A stretch of 64,000 bases of DNA, taken from the NCBI GenBank assembly GCA_031771865.1, contig JASISA010000042.1:1729501-1793500 (forward strand), read 5' to 3'. The DNA is from Nothophaeocryptopus gaeumannii (lineage: Eukaryota > Ascomycota > Dothideomycetes > Mycosphaerellales > Mycosphaerellaceae). The translations under genes were made by a program, and so were the position numbers. A model generated the notes under the pieces. The model made no database searches. It saw only the letters and a program-made list of their open reading frames with translations, and had not been told where the DNA came from. Below, piece after piece: positions 1 through 11,039 of the stretch (position 1 is the stretch's first letter; every line of letters begins with the position of its first letter).

Positions 1-1
1 T

Positions 2-2881
2 TGCTCGGTTCAGCGTCGTCACCAGAAGGTTGTTGAGCTCGCACCGGCCAAGGATCTGCCACAGGAGACTCGCGACGCCATCTTGAACGATGCTGTCAGA
101 CTCGCGAAGTCGGCCAACTACCGCAATGCTGGTACTGCTGAGTTTTTGGTTGACAAGGAGAATCGCCACTACTTCATTGAGATTAACCCTCGCATCCAGG
201 TTGAGCACACCATCACTGAGGAGATCACGGGCATTGACATTGTAGCTGCTCAAATCCAAATTGCTGCAGGTGCCTCGCTCGAGCAACTTGGCTTGACCCA
301 GGATCGAATCAGCACTCGTGGATTTGCCATTCAATGTCGTATCACCACGGAAGACCCATCGCAGGGCTTCAGCCCAGACACTGGCAAGATTGAGGTCTAC
401 AGAAGCGCTGGTAAGTGATCGACGGCATTAAATGGAGAAGACTTGCGCTGACTTCCTCAATAGGAGGCAATGGAGTGAGATTAGATGGCGGCAACGGATT
501 TTCTGGAGCAGTCATTACGCGTGAGTCCTTGAGACCGTATGGCATTGGTGTTCTAACGCGTACTGACATCTCCGCCAGCTTACTACGATTCCATGCTGGT
601 CAAATGTACTTGCCTTGGCTCAACTTACGAGATCGCACGGAGAAAGGTGCTTCGTGCTCTTGTCGAGTTCCGTATTCGTGGCCTGAAGACGAACATTCCC
701 TTCCTCGCCTCACTCCTCACCCACCCAACGTTCATCGACGGAACCTGCTGGACGACCTTCATCGACGATACCCCAGAGCTCTTCAACCTCATTGGCAGCC
801 AGAACCGTGCTCAGAAGTTGGTCAGCTACCTTGGTGAGCTCATTGTCAACGGCGCACAAGTCGTTGGCCAAATGGGCGAGTCCAAGTTCAAGGGCGACGC
901 TATCATTCCACAGCTGCACGATGCGAGCGGCAAGCAGATTGATACCACGCAGCCATGCACGAAGGGCTGGAGAAACATCATTGTCGATCAGGGCCCAGAG
1001 GCCTTCGCAAAGGCAGTAAGAGCAAACAAGGGATGTTTGATCATGGACACAACATGGCGTGATGCCCACCAGTCTCTGCTCGCAACGAGAATGCGTACCA
1101 TCGACCTCATCAACATTGCGAAGGAGACGAGCTACGCTCTCAGCAACGCTTGGGCTCTGGAGTGCTGGGGTGGTGCTACATTCGATGTTGCCATGCGTTT
1201 CTTGTACGAGGACCCGTGGGACCGCCTGAGGAAGATGCGCAAGCTGGTGCCGAACATCCCATTCCAGATGCTGCTGCGTGGTGCCAACGGTGTCGCGTAC
1301 TCTTCGCTCCCCGACAACGCCATCTATCACTTCTGCGAGCAGGCAAAGAAGAATGGTATGGACATCTTCCGAGTCTTCGACGCATTGAACGATATGGAGC
1401 AGCTTGAGGTTGGTGTTAAGGCCGTCCTCAAGGCTGGTGGTGTTGCTGAGGGTACCGTGTGCTACTCTGGCGACATGCTTAACCCAGACAAGAAATACAA
1501 CCTGGAGTACTACCTCAAGTGCGTTGACCGCATTGTAGGTATGGGCGCTCACATCCTCGGAATCAAGGACATGGCTGGTGTGCTCAAGCCAAAGGCTGCC
1601 ACACTCCTGATCGGTTCCATTCGCAAGAAGTACCCAGATCTTCCGATCCACGTCCACACCCACGATTCGGCTGGTACTGGTGTCGCCTCTATGGTTGCTT
1701 GCGCTCAGGCCGGCGCGGACGCGGTCGATGCTGCCACCGACAGCATGTCTGGTACCACCTCCCAGCCGAGCATCGGCGCCCTGAATGCATCCCTTGAAGG
1801 CAGCGAGTTCGAATCTGGACTCGACGCTCACCACTTGCGCGCGATCGACACATACTGGGCTCAGATTCGCATGCTCTACTCGCCATTCGAGGCCTGGCTC
1901 ACAGGACCTGACCCAGAGGTGTACGAGCACGAGATTCCAGGTGGCCAGCTGACGAACTTGATTTTCCAGGCTTCTCAAACCGGTCTGGGTGAGAAGTGGG
2001 CAGAGACCAAGAAGGCCTACGAGCAGGCAAATGACCTTCTTGGCGATATTGTTAAGGTCACACCTACCTCCAAAGTTGTTGGTGACTTGGCCCAGTTCAT
2101 GGTCTCCAACAACCTCACTCCTGAAGACGTTCACGAGAAGGCAGATCAACTCGACTTCCCATCCTCAGTGCTGGAGTTCTTCGAGGGTCTCATGGGTCAG
2201 CCATACGGCGGCTTCCCAGAGCCGCTGCGCTCCAAGGCTCTCCGCGACCGCAGAAAGATGGACAAGCGTCCTGGCCACTACCTCAAGGCCATCAACTTTG
2301 ATGAAGTTCGCAAGACGCTCAAGGAAAAGTATGGAGGCTGCTCCGAGACCGATGTGGCCAGCTATGTCATGTACGCGAAGGTCTTCGAGGACTACAAGAA
2401 GTGGACATCGGACTATGGCGACCTTTCTGTCCTGCCAACCAAGTACTTCCTCAACAAGCCAGCGATTGGCGAGGAATTCCACGTTGAGCTGGAGAAGGGC
2501 AAGGTCCTCATTCTGAAGCTCCTCGCGATCGGCCCACTCAGCGATCAGACTGGTCAGAGAGAAGTCTTCTTCGAAGTCAATGGTGAGATGCGACAAGTCA
2601 CAGTTCAAGACAAGCACGCTGCAGTCGAGAACGTCAGCCGACCAAAGGCCGACTCTGGCGACAGCAGCCAGGTCGGTGCTCCAATGAGCGGAATGGTTGT
2701 CGAGATCCGCGTCAAGGACGGTCACGAGATCAAAAAGGGCGACCCAATTGCCATTCTCAGTGCCATGAAGATGGAGATGGTCATCAGCTCACCTCACTCT
2801 GGTAGTGTGAGTGACCTGAGTGTTCGGGAGGGAGACTCTGTGGATTCACAGGACCTGATCTGCAAGATTGAGAAGGCTTGA
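2..2881 (+). CDS. PYC: Pyruvate carboxylase, 5'-truncated by the window edge
   Basis: Cytosolic or mitochondrial anaplerotic enzyme that carboxylates pyruvate to oxaloacetate using ATP and bicarbonate. Three visible exons, 2-410, 464-520 and 579-2881, are separated by introns with GTAAGT and GTGAGT donors and give the last 922 residues. Exon 1 holds the end of the biotin-carboxylase domain (CSVQRRHQK, then [13 protein letters not shown]). Exon 3 continues through the carboxyltransferase domain ([30 protein letters not shown]) and ends with the biotinyl domain. The biotin attachment motif AMKM has its lysine codon at 2768-2770. The family is normally about 1180-1200 aa, so roughly 260 N-terminal residues lie before the window. 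I see no defect in the visible part. Identification is very secure; only the gene's 5' end is missing. Confidence 0.97.
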
Positions 2882-3600
2882 GTGTGGACGGATTGCGCGT
2901 GAATGGTCTACTGTTGGGCGTCCAGCTACTGTTGAAAATACGCTTGAAATGATATATGTGCAGACATTTCACAATTCCTTCGTACCTTTGCTATTGATGT
3001 TTGTTTGCTCTTCGGACTTCGGACTCATCAGCTCGCGTCAACCGAGGCAACGACCCGCTTGGGAGACACGTATTTCCATTTACCTGCGTCGGGTCATCGC
3101 GATGCTATACTTTGCTTGCACCGAGGGCTTCGAGACGCAGACCTCGCCTACTACGATGCTGAATCCGTCTTTCGCCGACGAGGAGAGGACCATGTCAATT
3201 TGAGCTCCGACCAACATCGGAGTACGGGAATAAGGACGTCGAAGTAACCGAGCAGCCGGACCGGTTGATTCGGCTCAACCTCGGAGAGCAGCGAGGCTGT
3301 GACTTCCTTCCACTACGACTTTGTTTTTCTTTTCCACAACGACATGAACATCTCAGAATCTATCTGTTTTTGCGCAATACAGCTTATGTAGTAACACATG
3401 CCACCTAAGTGCTGCCGCCTAGCAGTCGTGAATCATAGAACGGAACTTCCGCAATGGTTGAGAAGCCTGTGATTACACGCCAGGTAGGTGATCCTTCAAA
3501 GCCATCGACTGAGCTCTATTTTTACTTCATCTCCTCCGGATGAAGCCGCGCAGCCTTCCAGATACCACGACATGAGCAGCATACTCTAGCATTGGCCCAC
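2882..3600. other. Intergenic region, pyruvate carboxylase to HET gene
   Basis: This holds the PYC 3' untranslated region and the region upstream of the broken HET gene. The short open stretches near 2868-3247 have no recognisable protein features and I do not call them. No RNA gene or repeat was seen. Confidence 0.6.
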
Positions 3601-5550
3601 ATGTCCAGCGGACGGAGACTACACAGTTACGGGACCATCACCGACCCCGAGAGGTACGGAATCGCGTACAAGCCGCTGGCCACCAATGGCAAGGAGATCC
3701 GGATCTTGACGCTCCTGCCCGGGACTTGGAATGACGACTTGCATTGCCAGCTGGACATCGTGTCTTTGGATGACGATCCCGAATACTCCGCGCTTTCGTA
3801 CGCATGGGGTGACGCGCGACCTCAAAGGCCGATTCTTGTCAATGGACAGCCGGTAGCGGTCACTCGCAGTCTGCATGCTGCATTACGCCAGCTCCGCAGG
3901 CCGGATGAAGCTTTGCTTCTATGGGTAGACGCCCTATGCATCAATCAGCTCGACGAATACGAAAAGGGCCATCAGGTTGGCATGATGCAGAGGATATACC
4001 GGCAATGCGACGCTGTGTGTATTTGGCTTGGCCCTGCGGATCCTCCAATACTGACGCCGGAGCCGCGCGATCTCACTGAGCTGTGCCTGGAGAAAGTGGG
4101 TGCGGCGGTGGAAAGTGCGTTTTCCGCAGTAATGAGATGTATATGGCCTTCTCATGCGGCCTCTGGGTACGACAAGCTTGAAGATGGAATTCCGGAAGTC
4201 AGCAACGATCCATTCGAGATCATTCATCACTTTGCCAAGGATAGACACATATCTGAGCTTCCCTGCTTCACGCGCTCGGCCTTCCACGGAAAGCTAGTCT
4301 TCAAAGAGACGCTCTACTTTCGTTCGATGTGGGCATAGCTCCGACAGCTGCTGGAGACGCCATGGCATTCCCGGTTTTGGTGCGTGCAAGAAGCGCTACT
4401 TCCCGCTGAAGCAGTCGTGGTCTATGGTGGTTGGAGGATACCTTTCTCCGTGATAAGACAGAGTCTACGGAATCATCGGAAACACCTTTATACCTGCTGT
4501 TCGGACGCCGAGAAGCTAATACCATCCAGCTATGCTTTCTTCCCGGACATGCTTTACGATGAAATGGCGGCGACTACACTGAACCTTGAGACCCTGTTTC
4601 GGACGTACAGGTACAAAGACTGCCGCGACCCTCGAGATAAGGTATATGGCATCCTGGCATTAACAAATGCCAAGGCAGCCCTAAAGGTAAATTACCGACT
4701 TGTCGTTGGTCAGGTGTATACAAATGCCATGGAAATGATTTTGGAAAGCTCAGACAGTGGTCTGCGATCAAAGAACGGTCTCCGATGTCTGACTGGCACC
4801 GGATTCAATTCCGAACGACCTGATCTGCCCTCTTGGGTCCGCGATCTCAGTCTTACACCGCCTCTCCCTGCTGTCAAGCTTGAGATGCGGCGTTTGGAAG
4901 CCTATCATCTCTATCAAGCCCACGGAGAAGGACAAATGCGACATCTAGGGCAGTGCCATCTGACTCTGAGATCGCGTGGCTATGAGTTAGATACCATCGA
5001 GACTGTGTGCGATCCGCTAGACGTCGCGATTGAAGGCGGTAACTGGCGGCAGGTTGGACAAATCCTCTTCAGCTGGCGCGTTGCAGCGAAGAAGGCCGGT
5101 CAACAGGTGTCATTCCTGTTTCCTGACGTACACAAGGAGCCATTCTGGCGGTTACTCCTGGGTGACTTGATCGCGGAAGCGGATGGGAGACGATTCCGTC
5201 GCTTTACATCTGCTGATGTCAGGCCTTATCAGTATTGGCTCTGGCAGATCCTTACACGCCGGCTCCTTCTATTATGGCCGACTATGGAGGACTGCTATGT
5301 CAACGCTCTTCTATGTGCGCTGTACGGGCGTTCAATGTTCGTAAGTTCATCTGGACATCTTGGGTTATGCTACCCGACGGCAGAAATCGGAGACCATATC
5401 TGGGTTCTTGAAGGAGGCAACGTTCCCTTCGTGCTCCGCAGATCTGGCCAGCATCATAGACTAATCGGAGACTGCTATGTTCAGGGCTTCATGGACGGTG
5501 AAATTCACGAGGTTCCTGGGATTCAACAGGCTGGTGTTACGATTGTTTGA
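3601..5550 (+). pseudogene. HET-domain (heterokaryon incompatibility) gene with an in-frame stop
   Basis: HET-domain proteins trigger cell death after fusion of genetically different hyphae and act in non-self recognition. The first ATG is 3601. The HET signature is clear: LSYAWGD, then WVDALCINQ, then a block ending in IYRQCDAVCIWLG. The downstream conserved blocks RFWCVQEAL and DPRDKVYGIL and a GDHIWVLEGG C-terminal block are all present. A TAG at 4336-4338 interrupts the frame (MWA-stop-LRQLLETPW) inside the conserved stretch before RFWCVQE. The frame is the same on both sides, so this is a nonsense change and not a frameshift. The full length would be about 649 residues. A 42-nt intron ending at this TAG would need the poor donor GTCTTC and would remove family-like sequence, so I favour a pseudogene or null allele. 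A CAG-to-TAG change fits the position but is inferred. Confidence 0.85.
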
Positions 5551-6290
5551 GCCCTGCCGCGGTCATCGGCTTCTAAATCGACGAGCAGCTATCTGGGACC
5601 CTTCTCTATTTGCAATCGCGCCATACGATTTGCATTGCCCGCATTGAGACATGCTGAAGCGTTTCAACAGGGATGATGGAAGGAGGCATCTGTCGGAGCG
5701 CAACTTATTCCAGATTGCCACCTGTCATTCTGCGGGAGCATGGTTCTGGGTTTGCTGCCAAGAGATACGCGAAGGCTTGCGTCGCGTCAATAATGTCTGT
5801 CGCACTCGGTGCGATAGTCCGCTGGACACCTTACGACGAAGACAAAGATGAAAGACTCAACCTGTTGGTACGGGAGTGACATTACCTCCATGTGCTCTTG
5901 CCACTCATTGGCGTGCCTTTCCTTGCGATCGGCGCATCTCATATCGGACGGACCTGGGCCTCGGCATCCTGTGCGATATGTCTCTCATGGCACATGGACG
6001 GTCACCCGAAAGCGACTCAAGGACTCTATGAACGCTGCGATCTAACTCCGGCATATTGATTATACGATGTGAAACGACCCGGTCCGTGCATCTGTCCCCC
6101 ACTTACGTATGAACTTACGTGCTACTTCTCGTGCGTTGTTCTATGCGCCGACATAGCTCGATATGTACGACCGGCAGCATTCTAGCATGGGCCTCGTCTG
6201 CCGTCCAGGCAGCCATAGTCGTGTCTCGGTTTACATATTTCGCCTATCCCGCCCATCAGGCCGAGAAGTCTGTCTTTAAAGTGAGGCAGG
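5551..6290. other. Intergenic region between HET gene and thioesterase gene
   Basis: No supportable gene. If the next gene is the tail of a polyketide synthase, an acyl-carrier domain would be expected here, but I see no LGxDSL-type motif in the frames I read. A reading frame near 5880-6040 codes for a hydrophobic stretch but carries stops and no recognisable family. Confidence 0.5.
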
Positions 6291-7315
6291 ATGCCCTCCG
6301 ACCACGGCAGTCCGTCCTCCTCAGTGACCGACACCGACGTGATAGACATCCTTCGACACGCCACGCCGGAGAATTTACCAACAAGAACGAATTTGGAATC
6401 GCCGTCAAATTCTCCCAAGACAATCACGCGAGCTTCCTCAGTGCTCCTTCAAGAGAGCCGGAAAGCTGCAAAGAAGACACTATTTCTCTTCCCGGACGCC
6501 AGCGGCTCTGCGACAGTATACGCCGATCTCCCACAGATTGCGCCTGATGTGGCAGTCTACGGCCTCAACTCACCTTACCTCAGCTGCCCTCAAGCCATTC
6601 CATTATCCTTTGACAATCTAGTCGAATCTTTTATTCTCGAAATTTGTCGCCTACAATTGAACGGATCGTACAAACTTGCCGGGTATGCGGGAGGTGGCGC
6701 CCTCGCTTTTCGAGCCGCTCAATTGCTAGTCGAAGGAGGCGAAAAAATCGATTGTCTAACGCTTATTGATTCCCAACCTCCGTTCAAGATTGAGACGCTA
6801 CCGCGAAGGTTATGCGATCGTCTTGAAGCACTTGGCGTCTTCGGATCGTCACTACAAAACAAGAAGACCCCTCCAAGAGGGATTCTGCCACATTTCGGCG
6901 CATTCGCAAAGCTGCTGAGCACATACTACGCACAACCCATCGCAAGGGGCTCGATACAGAATGTGAGGATTATATGGGCGGATAAGAGTATTCTTGAGGC
7001 GAAGGGGGAAGAACCTTTTGAGCTTAGAGAGGGAGAATCGAAGGATTGCGCGTTTCTGACGAGGAGTAGGGACGATTTTGGGACTGGTGGGTGGGGAAGG
7101 TTGTTTCCTGGGTGTTGTGAGGTAAGGGTTAGGAGAGTTGAGGGACATCATTTTGAGGTTTTGGTGAGTTTCGCTCCACATGCTCTTGCTTGTGTTGGGT
7201 TTTGGGACATGGCTGACTGAGGATGAAGGGGGCGGGAAAGGCGAAGTACGTTGCGGAATGTATTGCAGAGGCTATGGATCCGACGGCACAGCGGAGTGGG
7301 AGGCCTTCGCGATGA
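6291..7315 (+). CDS. Stand-alone PKS-type thioesterase domain lacking the nucleophile Ser
   Basis: Two exons, 6291-7163 and 7229-7315, joined by a 65-nt intron (donor GTGAGT, branch-like CTGAC at 7212-7216, acceptor AAG), give 319 residues. The sequence matches the C-terminal thioesterase/Claisen-cyclase domain of non-reducing polyketide synthases. It has the linker-like ASSVLLQ, then TLFLFPDASGSAT, YGLNSPYL and LTLIDSQPP (family aspartate), and EGHHFEVL (family histidine). The nucleophile elbow, normally G-W-S-A-G-G, reads G-Y-A-G-G-G, so the catalytic serine is alanine (codon GCG). No ketosynthase, acyltransferase or carrier domain precedes it. It is either an orphan fragment of a lost synthase or a repurposed pseudo-enzyme; nothing shows which. 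The splice into the C-terminal AKYVAECIAEAM helix is typical of the family. Confidence 0.7.
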
Positions 7316-7501
7316 TTTATTTGACGATGGGCGTCGTTCCAGCTGAAGACTGCCGCGCGGGTAGAGATGCATGTAGCCATGTCATGCAGTAGGCAGGCAG
7401 CCATATGGCACAGCTTTGGATCTACTTATGTACAACGGTCTGATCCCAGTGACTGGCAAATCGTCGTCTTTGCACACGTCCATGTAGCTCCAATCGGCAC
7501 C

Positions 7502-8051
7502 ATGATATGGACCCACGAACCATTCGGTCTATTCGTCCTCGTCAAACTCGATCATGAGGTACCCCAACACCCCAACATTGATCCGCCTCACGATGATTCC
7601 TGACATTCCGCAGGTAATCAATTACATTATCGTCGAAGCCCATTCCTACCCCAGTCTCATTGTCCTCTACCTTTGGCTTGCAGTACCGGATTATGACAAA
7701 GCCCCTCGAGAGAAACCCGACAAGGCCTCCAATTTCGGCACAACTCCTCCAATCCCTCTTTACTTCGAGTTTCCCTTCGCGGGTTGGAAAATACGCGAAG
7801 TAGCCAAGTGGATAATCGATAAGCCGGAGATCGTGGATTTGGACAGTAATCATTTTGAAGTTGAGGATCGGTATTCGAGGGGGGATAGGAGTATTGTTGT
7901 TTGTAGAGTTGGGGATAAGGAGCTAAAAGAGGATAAGTTGGATTGAAGAAGGTATATTGCGCAGGAGGCTAGTTTAATGCTCCAGGCGTTGCGGTATGGG
8001 CAGTGGGAGGAGATTCATAGGCAGCCGACTGATACGAGGATTCGGTATTAG
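7502..8051 (+). pseudogene. Decayed small paralogue, copy 1 of a tandem pair
   Basis: I do not recognise this family. Exon 1 (7502-7558, starting MIWTHEPFGLFV) and exon 2 (from 7614) join across a 55-nt GT-AG intron. The frame then reads LWLAVPDYDKAP, FGTTPPIP, VDLDSNHFEV and VVCRVGD up to a TGA at 7944-7946. Without a shift, the same frame continues past that TGA to 8049-8051 as QWEEIHRQPTDTRIRY, which matches the end of copy 2. So the original protein probably ran to 8051 and the TGA is a disabling change. The true 5' end is uncertain because sequence upstream of 7502 is also open and may be coding. It could still be expressed as a shortened protein. Confidence 0.6.
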
Positions 8052-8243
8052 GGAGGAGGGGGTGGAGAGTCGGTGTTTATAGCGAAACGTAAGATTTAGA
8101 GGTCGTTTTATTACCTGCAGGTGAAGCCTGGAGCTGAAGAATCAGATGCTTTGGAGACAAGCAACTGGTCCCTTCGCTGATCTCTGTTCGCACTTACGCT
8201 TATGTTACATCTTTCACTGCTGCTTTCTAGCCTCATCGCCCAT

Positions 8244-8763
8244 ATGGTATGGACTCAATATCCGTTTGCCTTATTCGTTGTGGCAAAGCTTGATCTAGAG
8301 GTAGATTGTGCCCCATTATCTCATATATGCCAGTGTCTAAAGAGAGCAGGCGCTGAACGAGATCCTCGCCGTCGCGAAAGCGATACCTGGCGTGAACATT
8401 CAAACACTCTGGCTCGCCACTCCAGATTACGAAAAGGCTCCATGGAGGAAAGAGAATGAGTCGAACTTGGGCACCGAGCCACCTATCTCAGACTTTGGAC
8501 TTCCGTTCGTTGGTCAGAAGCTTGATGACTTGGTGAAATGATTGAGGAAGAGACCAGACGCTGTTGATCTTGATGCTCACCACTTTGGCGTTCTGGACCG
8601 CATCTCCGGAGAGGACAAGAGCATCATGGTTTGCAAGATTGGCGATCAGCTTGAATTTCGCCGCTAGCCTGCCCGAAGAGCAATCATTTTGCTGGTAAGA
8701 CTGGAGCCTGGGGAATGGGAGGAAATCCACAGGAAGCCGACAAGCACAAAGATTGAATATTAG
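8244..8763 (+). pseudogene. Decayed small paralogue, copy 2 of a tandem pair
   Basis: Copy 2 has the same architecture as copy 1. Exon 1 is 8244-8300 (MVWTQYPFALFV). A 49-nt intron sits at the same place (8301-8349), and exon 2 starts at 8350. Matching blocks are LWLATPDYEKAP, LGTEPPIS, VDLDAHHFGV and MVCKIGD, and finally EWEEIHRKPTSTKIEY. Two in-frame stops break it: TGA at 8539-8541 and TAG at 8665-8667, before the shared terminal TAG at 8761-8763. Differences from copy 1 are often at third codon positions, so both copies were once under protein-level selection. The disabling stops are at different places, so decay was probably independent. No known domain is recognised. Confidence 0.6.
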
Positions 8764-9104
8764 AATGGACCGTGAGGGAGAGAGGGTGTGTCAAGATGAT
8801 GAGTGTTAGCAGCCCAGCGGCTAGGTGCGCACTTCGATCGTTCATGGTCGGTCCCGTAGCACACATAAGATCACATATGCATTGACTTTTTGACTTAACA
8901 GTTTCATGTCATAGACAAATTGGTGAAGTGGTGTGAACGGAAGGGAAGTAGAGCGACGAAGAAGGCGGAGAGGAACAGGAGCGGAGGGAGAGATCGGTGC
9001 ACATGCCCGCACAGGCCACATCCTAAATTTGGCGTGTCGCGTAGACTTTCGAAGCTTGCTTAAGTAGGCATCCACCTCCTACTTGCCTTGCGCCAACGCG
9101 AAAA
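8764..9104. other. Intergenic region and SAD1 upstream region
   Basis: About 340 bases with no gene. It presumably carries the promoter and 5' leader of the following gene; no distinctive motif was identified. Confidence 0.5.
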
Positions 9105-10739
9105 ATGGCGAAACGACCGGCAGAGACGTCCCTAGAGGACAGAATAACAGATTCGCCAGCATTCAAAAGAGTGCGTGTCCAGGATGTCGCCGACGAAGAT
9201 TTACCTCCTCCGCCTCCACCTCCGAGGGAGCCTGCAACGAGAAACGGACGTGTGAACGGAGATGCACCGAACGGCGGCACGAAGGATGAGGAGGATGACT
9301 TGGACGATGAGGATGATCAAGAACTGTCATCGCGGCAGAATGCGCCAGCGGATGGCTACTCAGATCTTTACCTGGACACGATATCACGACCGCGACTGGA
9401 TTTCGATTTCGAGAAGCTATGCTCCGTCACGCTCTCAAATATCAACGTATACGCCTGTCTAGTATGCGGCAAATATTTCCAAGGAAGAGGAGGAAAGACG
9501 CCGGCATACTATCATGCCTTAGAAGAGGGGCATCACGTCTACATCAACATGGAGACGAAGAAGGTGTATGTCTTGCCTGAGGGATATGAGGTCAAAAACA
9601 AGAGCTTGGACGATATCAAGTTCGTGGTGGATCCGCGCTTTACACGTGAAGAGGTGAAGGCTATGGACAAAGAGCCGAAGCCTCAGTGGGATCTGCTAGG
9701 CCGAAAATACATCCCAGGTTTCGTAGGGTTGAACAACATCAAGGCCAATGACTATCTCAACGTCGTGGTTCAGGCGCTATCGCATGTCACGCCTTTGCGG
9801 AACTTCCTCATGCTCGAAAATTTATCTTCACGGTCAGAGCTGGTCAAGCGATTCAGCACCATGGTGCGAAAGATCTGGAATCCCAAGGCCTTCAAGTCAC
9901 ACGTGTCCCCTCACGAGCTCATACAAAACATCAGCTTAAAATCGAACAAGAAATTCTCTCTCACAGAGCAAGCGGATCCCGTAGACTTCCTCAGCTGGTT
10001 CCTCAACAATCTCCATCTAGCGCTCGGCGGAAGCAAAACGAAACCTAAAAGTTCACTCATCCAGAAGATCTTTCAAGGATCACTACGAGTGGAATCGCAA
10101 GAGATTACGGCCCGTGCCGACGCAGGCGATCGACTGCGCTTTGAAGACACAGCCATCAAATCGCAAACCTCACCCTTCATGATTCTCACTTTGGATCTGC
10201 CACCCGCGCCTCTCTTCCAAGACGACGTGGAGAAGAACATCATTCCTCAAGTGCCTCTTACGACCGTTCTGCAGAAATACAACGGCATCACCGCACAAGA
10301 ACGAATGAACACTCGAATGCGATACCGACTCCTACACCCACTCCCGCCATACTTGATAATGCACATCAAACGCTTCCAACCAAACAAATTCCTCCAATCT
10401 CAACGAAATCCAACAATCGTCACTTTCAACCCTCGCGCGCTTGACATGAGTCCGTATATTGAGCCTGCTCCGAAGGTGCATTCGACGGGTGAGCCGATCA
10501 TCTATGACCTTGTTGCGAATGTTACGTATGAGGGCGTGAAGGTCCGAGATGACTCTGTGGAGGGTGAGGCGGAGAGAAAGGTGTGGAAGGTGCAGGTTAA
10601 GGAGGGTGGAGATAGTAATCAGTGGTGGGAGATGCAGGATCTTTTCGTAGAGAAGGTCAATGCGGATTTGTTGGCGACCAAGGAGAGTTATGTTATGGTT
10701 TGGGAGAGGAGAAAGGGTGAGAGCAAGGGGAAGGCCTGA
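9105..10739 (+). CDS. SAD1: U4/U6.U5 tri-snRNP protein SAD1/USP39-like (inactive ubiquitin peptidase fold)
   Basis: Nuclear pre-mRNA splicing factor needed to assemble or keep U4/U6 snRNA in the tri-snRNP. Single exon, 544 aa, from the only sensible ATG. An acidic disordered N-terminus (about residues 1-85) is followed by a zinc-finger UBP domain (CLVCGKYFQGRGG, HALEEGHHVYIN; about 110-170). A ubiquitin-specific-protease fold then begins at GFVGLNNIKANDYLN (about residue 205). At the place where active USPs have the catalytic Cys of the NTCYMNS box, this protein has KANDYLN, the hallmark of the catalytically dead Sad1/USP39 group. Later fold blocks are DPVDFLSWFLN and PPYLIMHIKRF. Family assignment is secure. 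Two other genes of the window (LSM5, LSM6) also serve U6 snRNP. Confidence 0.95.
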   Translation: MAKRPAETSLEDRITDSPAFKRVRVQDVADEDLPPPPPPPREPATRNGRVNGDAPNGGTKDEEDDLDDEDDQELSSRQNAPADGYSDLYLDTISRPRLDFDFEKLCSVTLSNINVYACLVCGKYFQGRGGKTPAYYHALEEGHHVYINMETKKVYVLPEGYEVKNKSLDDIKFVVDPRFTREEVKAMDKEPKPQWDLLGRKYIPGFVGLNNIKANDYLNVVVQALSHVTPLRNFLMLENLSSRSELVKRFSTMVRKIWNPKAFKSHVSPHELIQNISLKSNKKFSLTEQADPVDFLSWFLNNLHLALGGSKTKPKSSLIQKIFQGSLRVESQEITARADAGDRLRFEDTAIKSQTSPFMILTLDLPPAPLFQDDVEKNIIPQVPLTTVLQKYNGITAQERMNTRMRYRLLHPLPPYLIMHIKRFQPNKFLQSQRNPTIVTFNPRALDMSPYIEPAPKVHSTGEPIIYDLVANVTYEGVKVRDDSVEGEAERKVWKVQVKEGGDSNQWWEMQDLFVEKVNADLLATKESYVMVWERRKGESKGKA

Positions 10740-11039
10740 GTGTACTTCAGATACCAACAAATTTGTGGTATGAATGCGCAGCATTGGATATCCTTCATCG
10801 AGTCGTGTCCTCCTGTGATGGGCACTGTGCGCCATACATATCCACATCCAAGACCGAATCACAACTTTGAATTGTGAGCGTCTCTCGCATGTTGAGCCCC
10901 AAAATAAGCTTTCCAGCATCTCCGGCTATAACTCCGCTTGCCGAGGCATTCACTCTCACGTCCGAGCTCGACGTCACGTCACGAACAATACAACTTCGTT
11001 CAGAGAGAGCCTCATAAGAAGAACCAGGTCTCTTGGGAA

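Noticed and set aside
710..2149. 479-codon antisense open frame within pyruvate carboxylase
   Set aside because: It mirrors the codon pattern of PYC exon 3, has no recognisable domain, and the sense strand is unambiguous.
2868..3247. Two short frames after PYC
   Set aside because: They overlap the PYC 3' untranslated region and lack recognisable features.
4297..4338. A 42-nt intron removing the TAG in the first HET gene
   Set aside because: The donor would be GTCTTC, with no branch-like site and a very short length. The skipped sequence also contains the family-like MWA before LRQLL.
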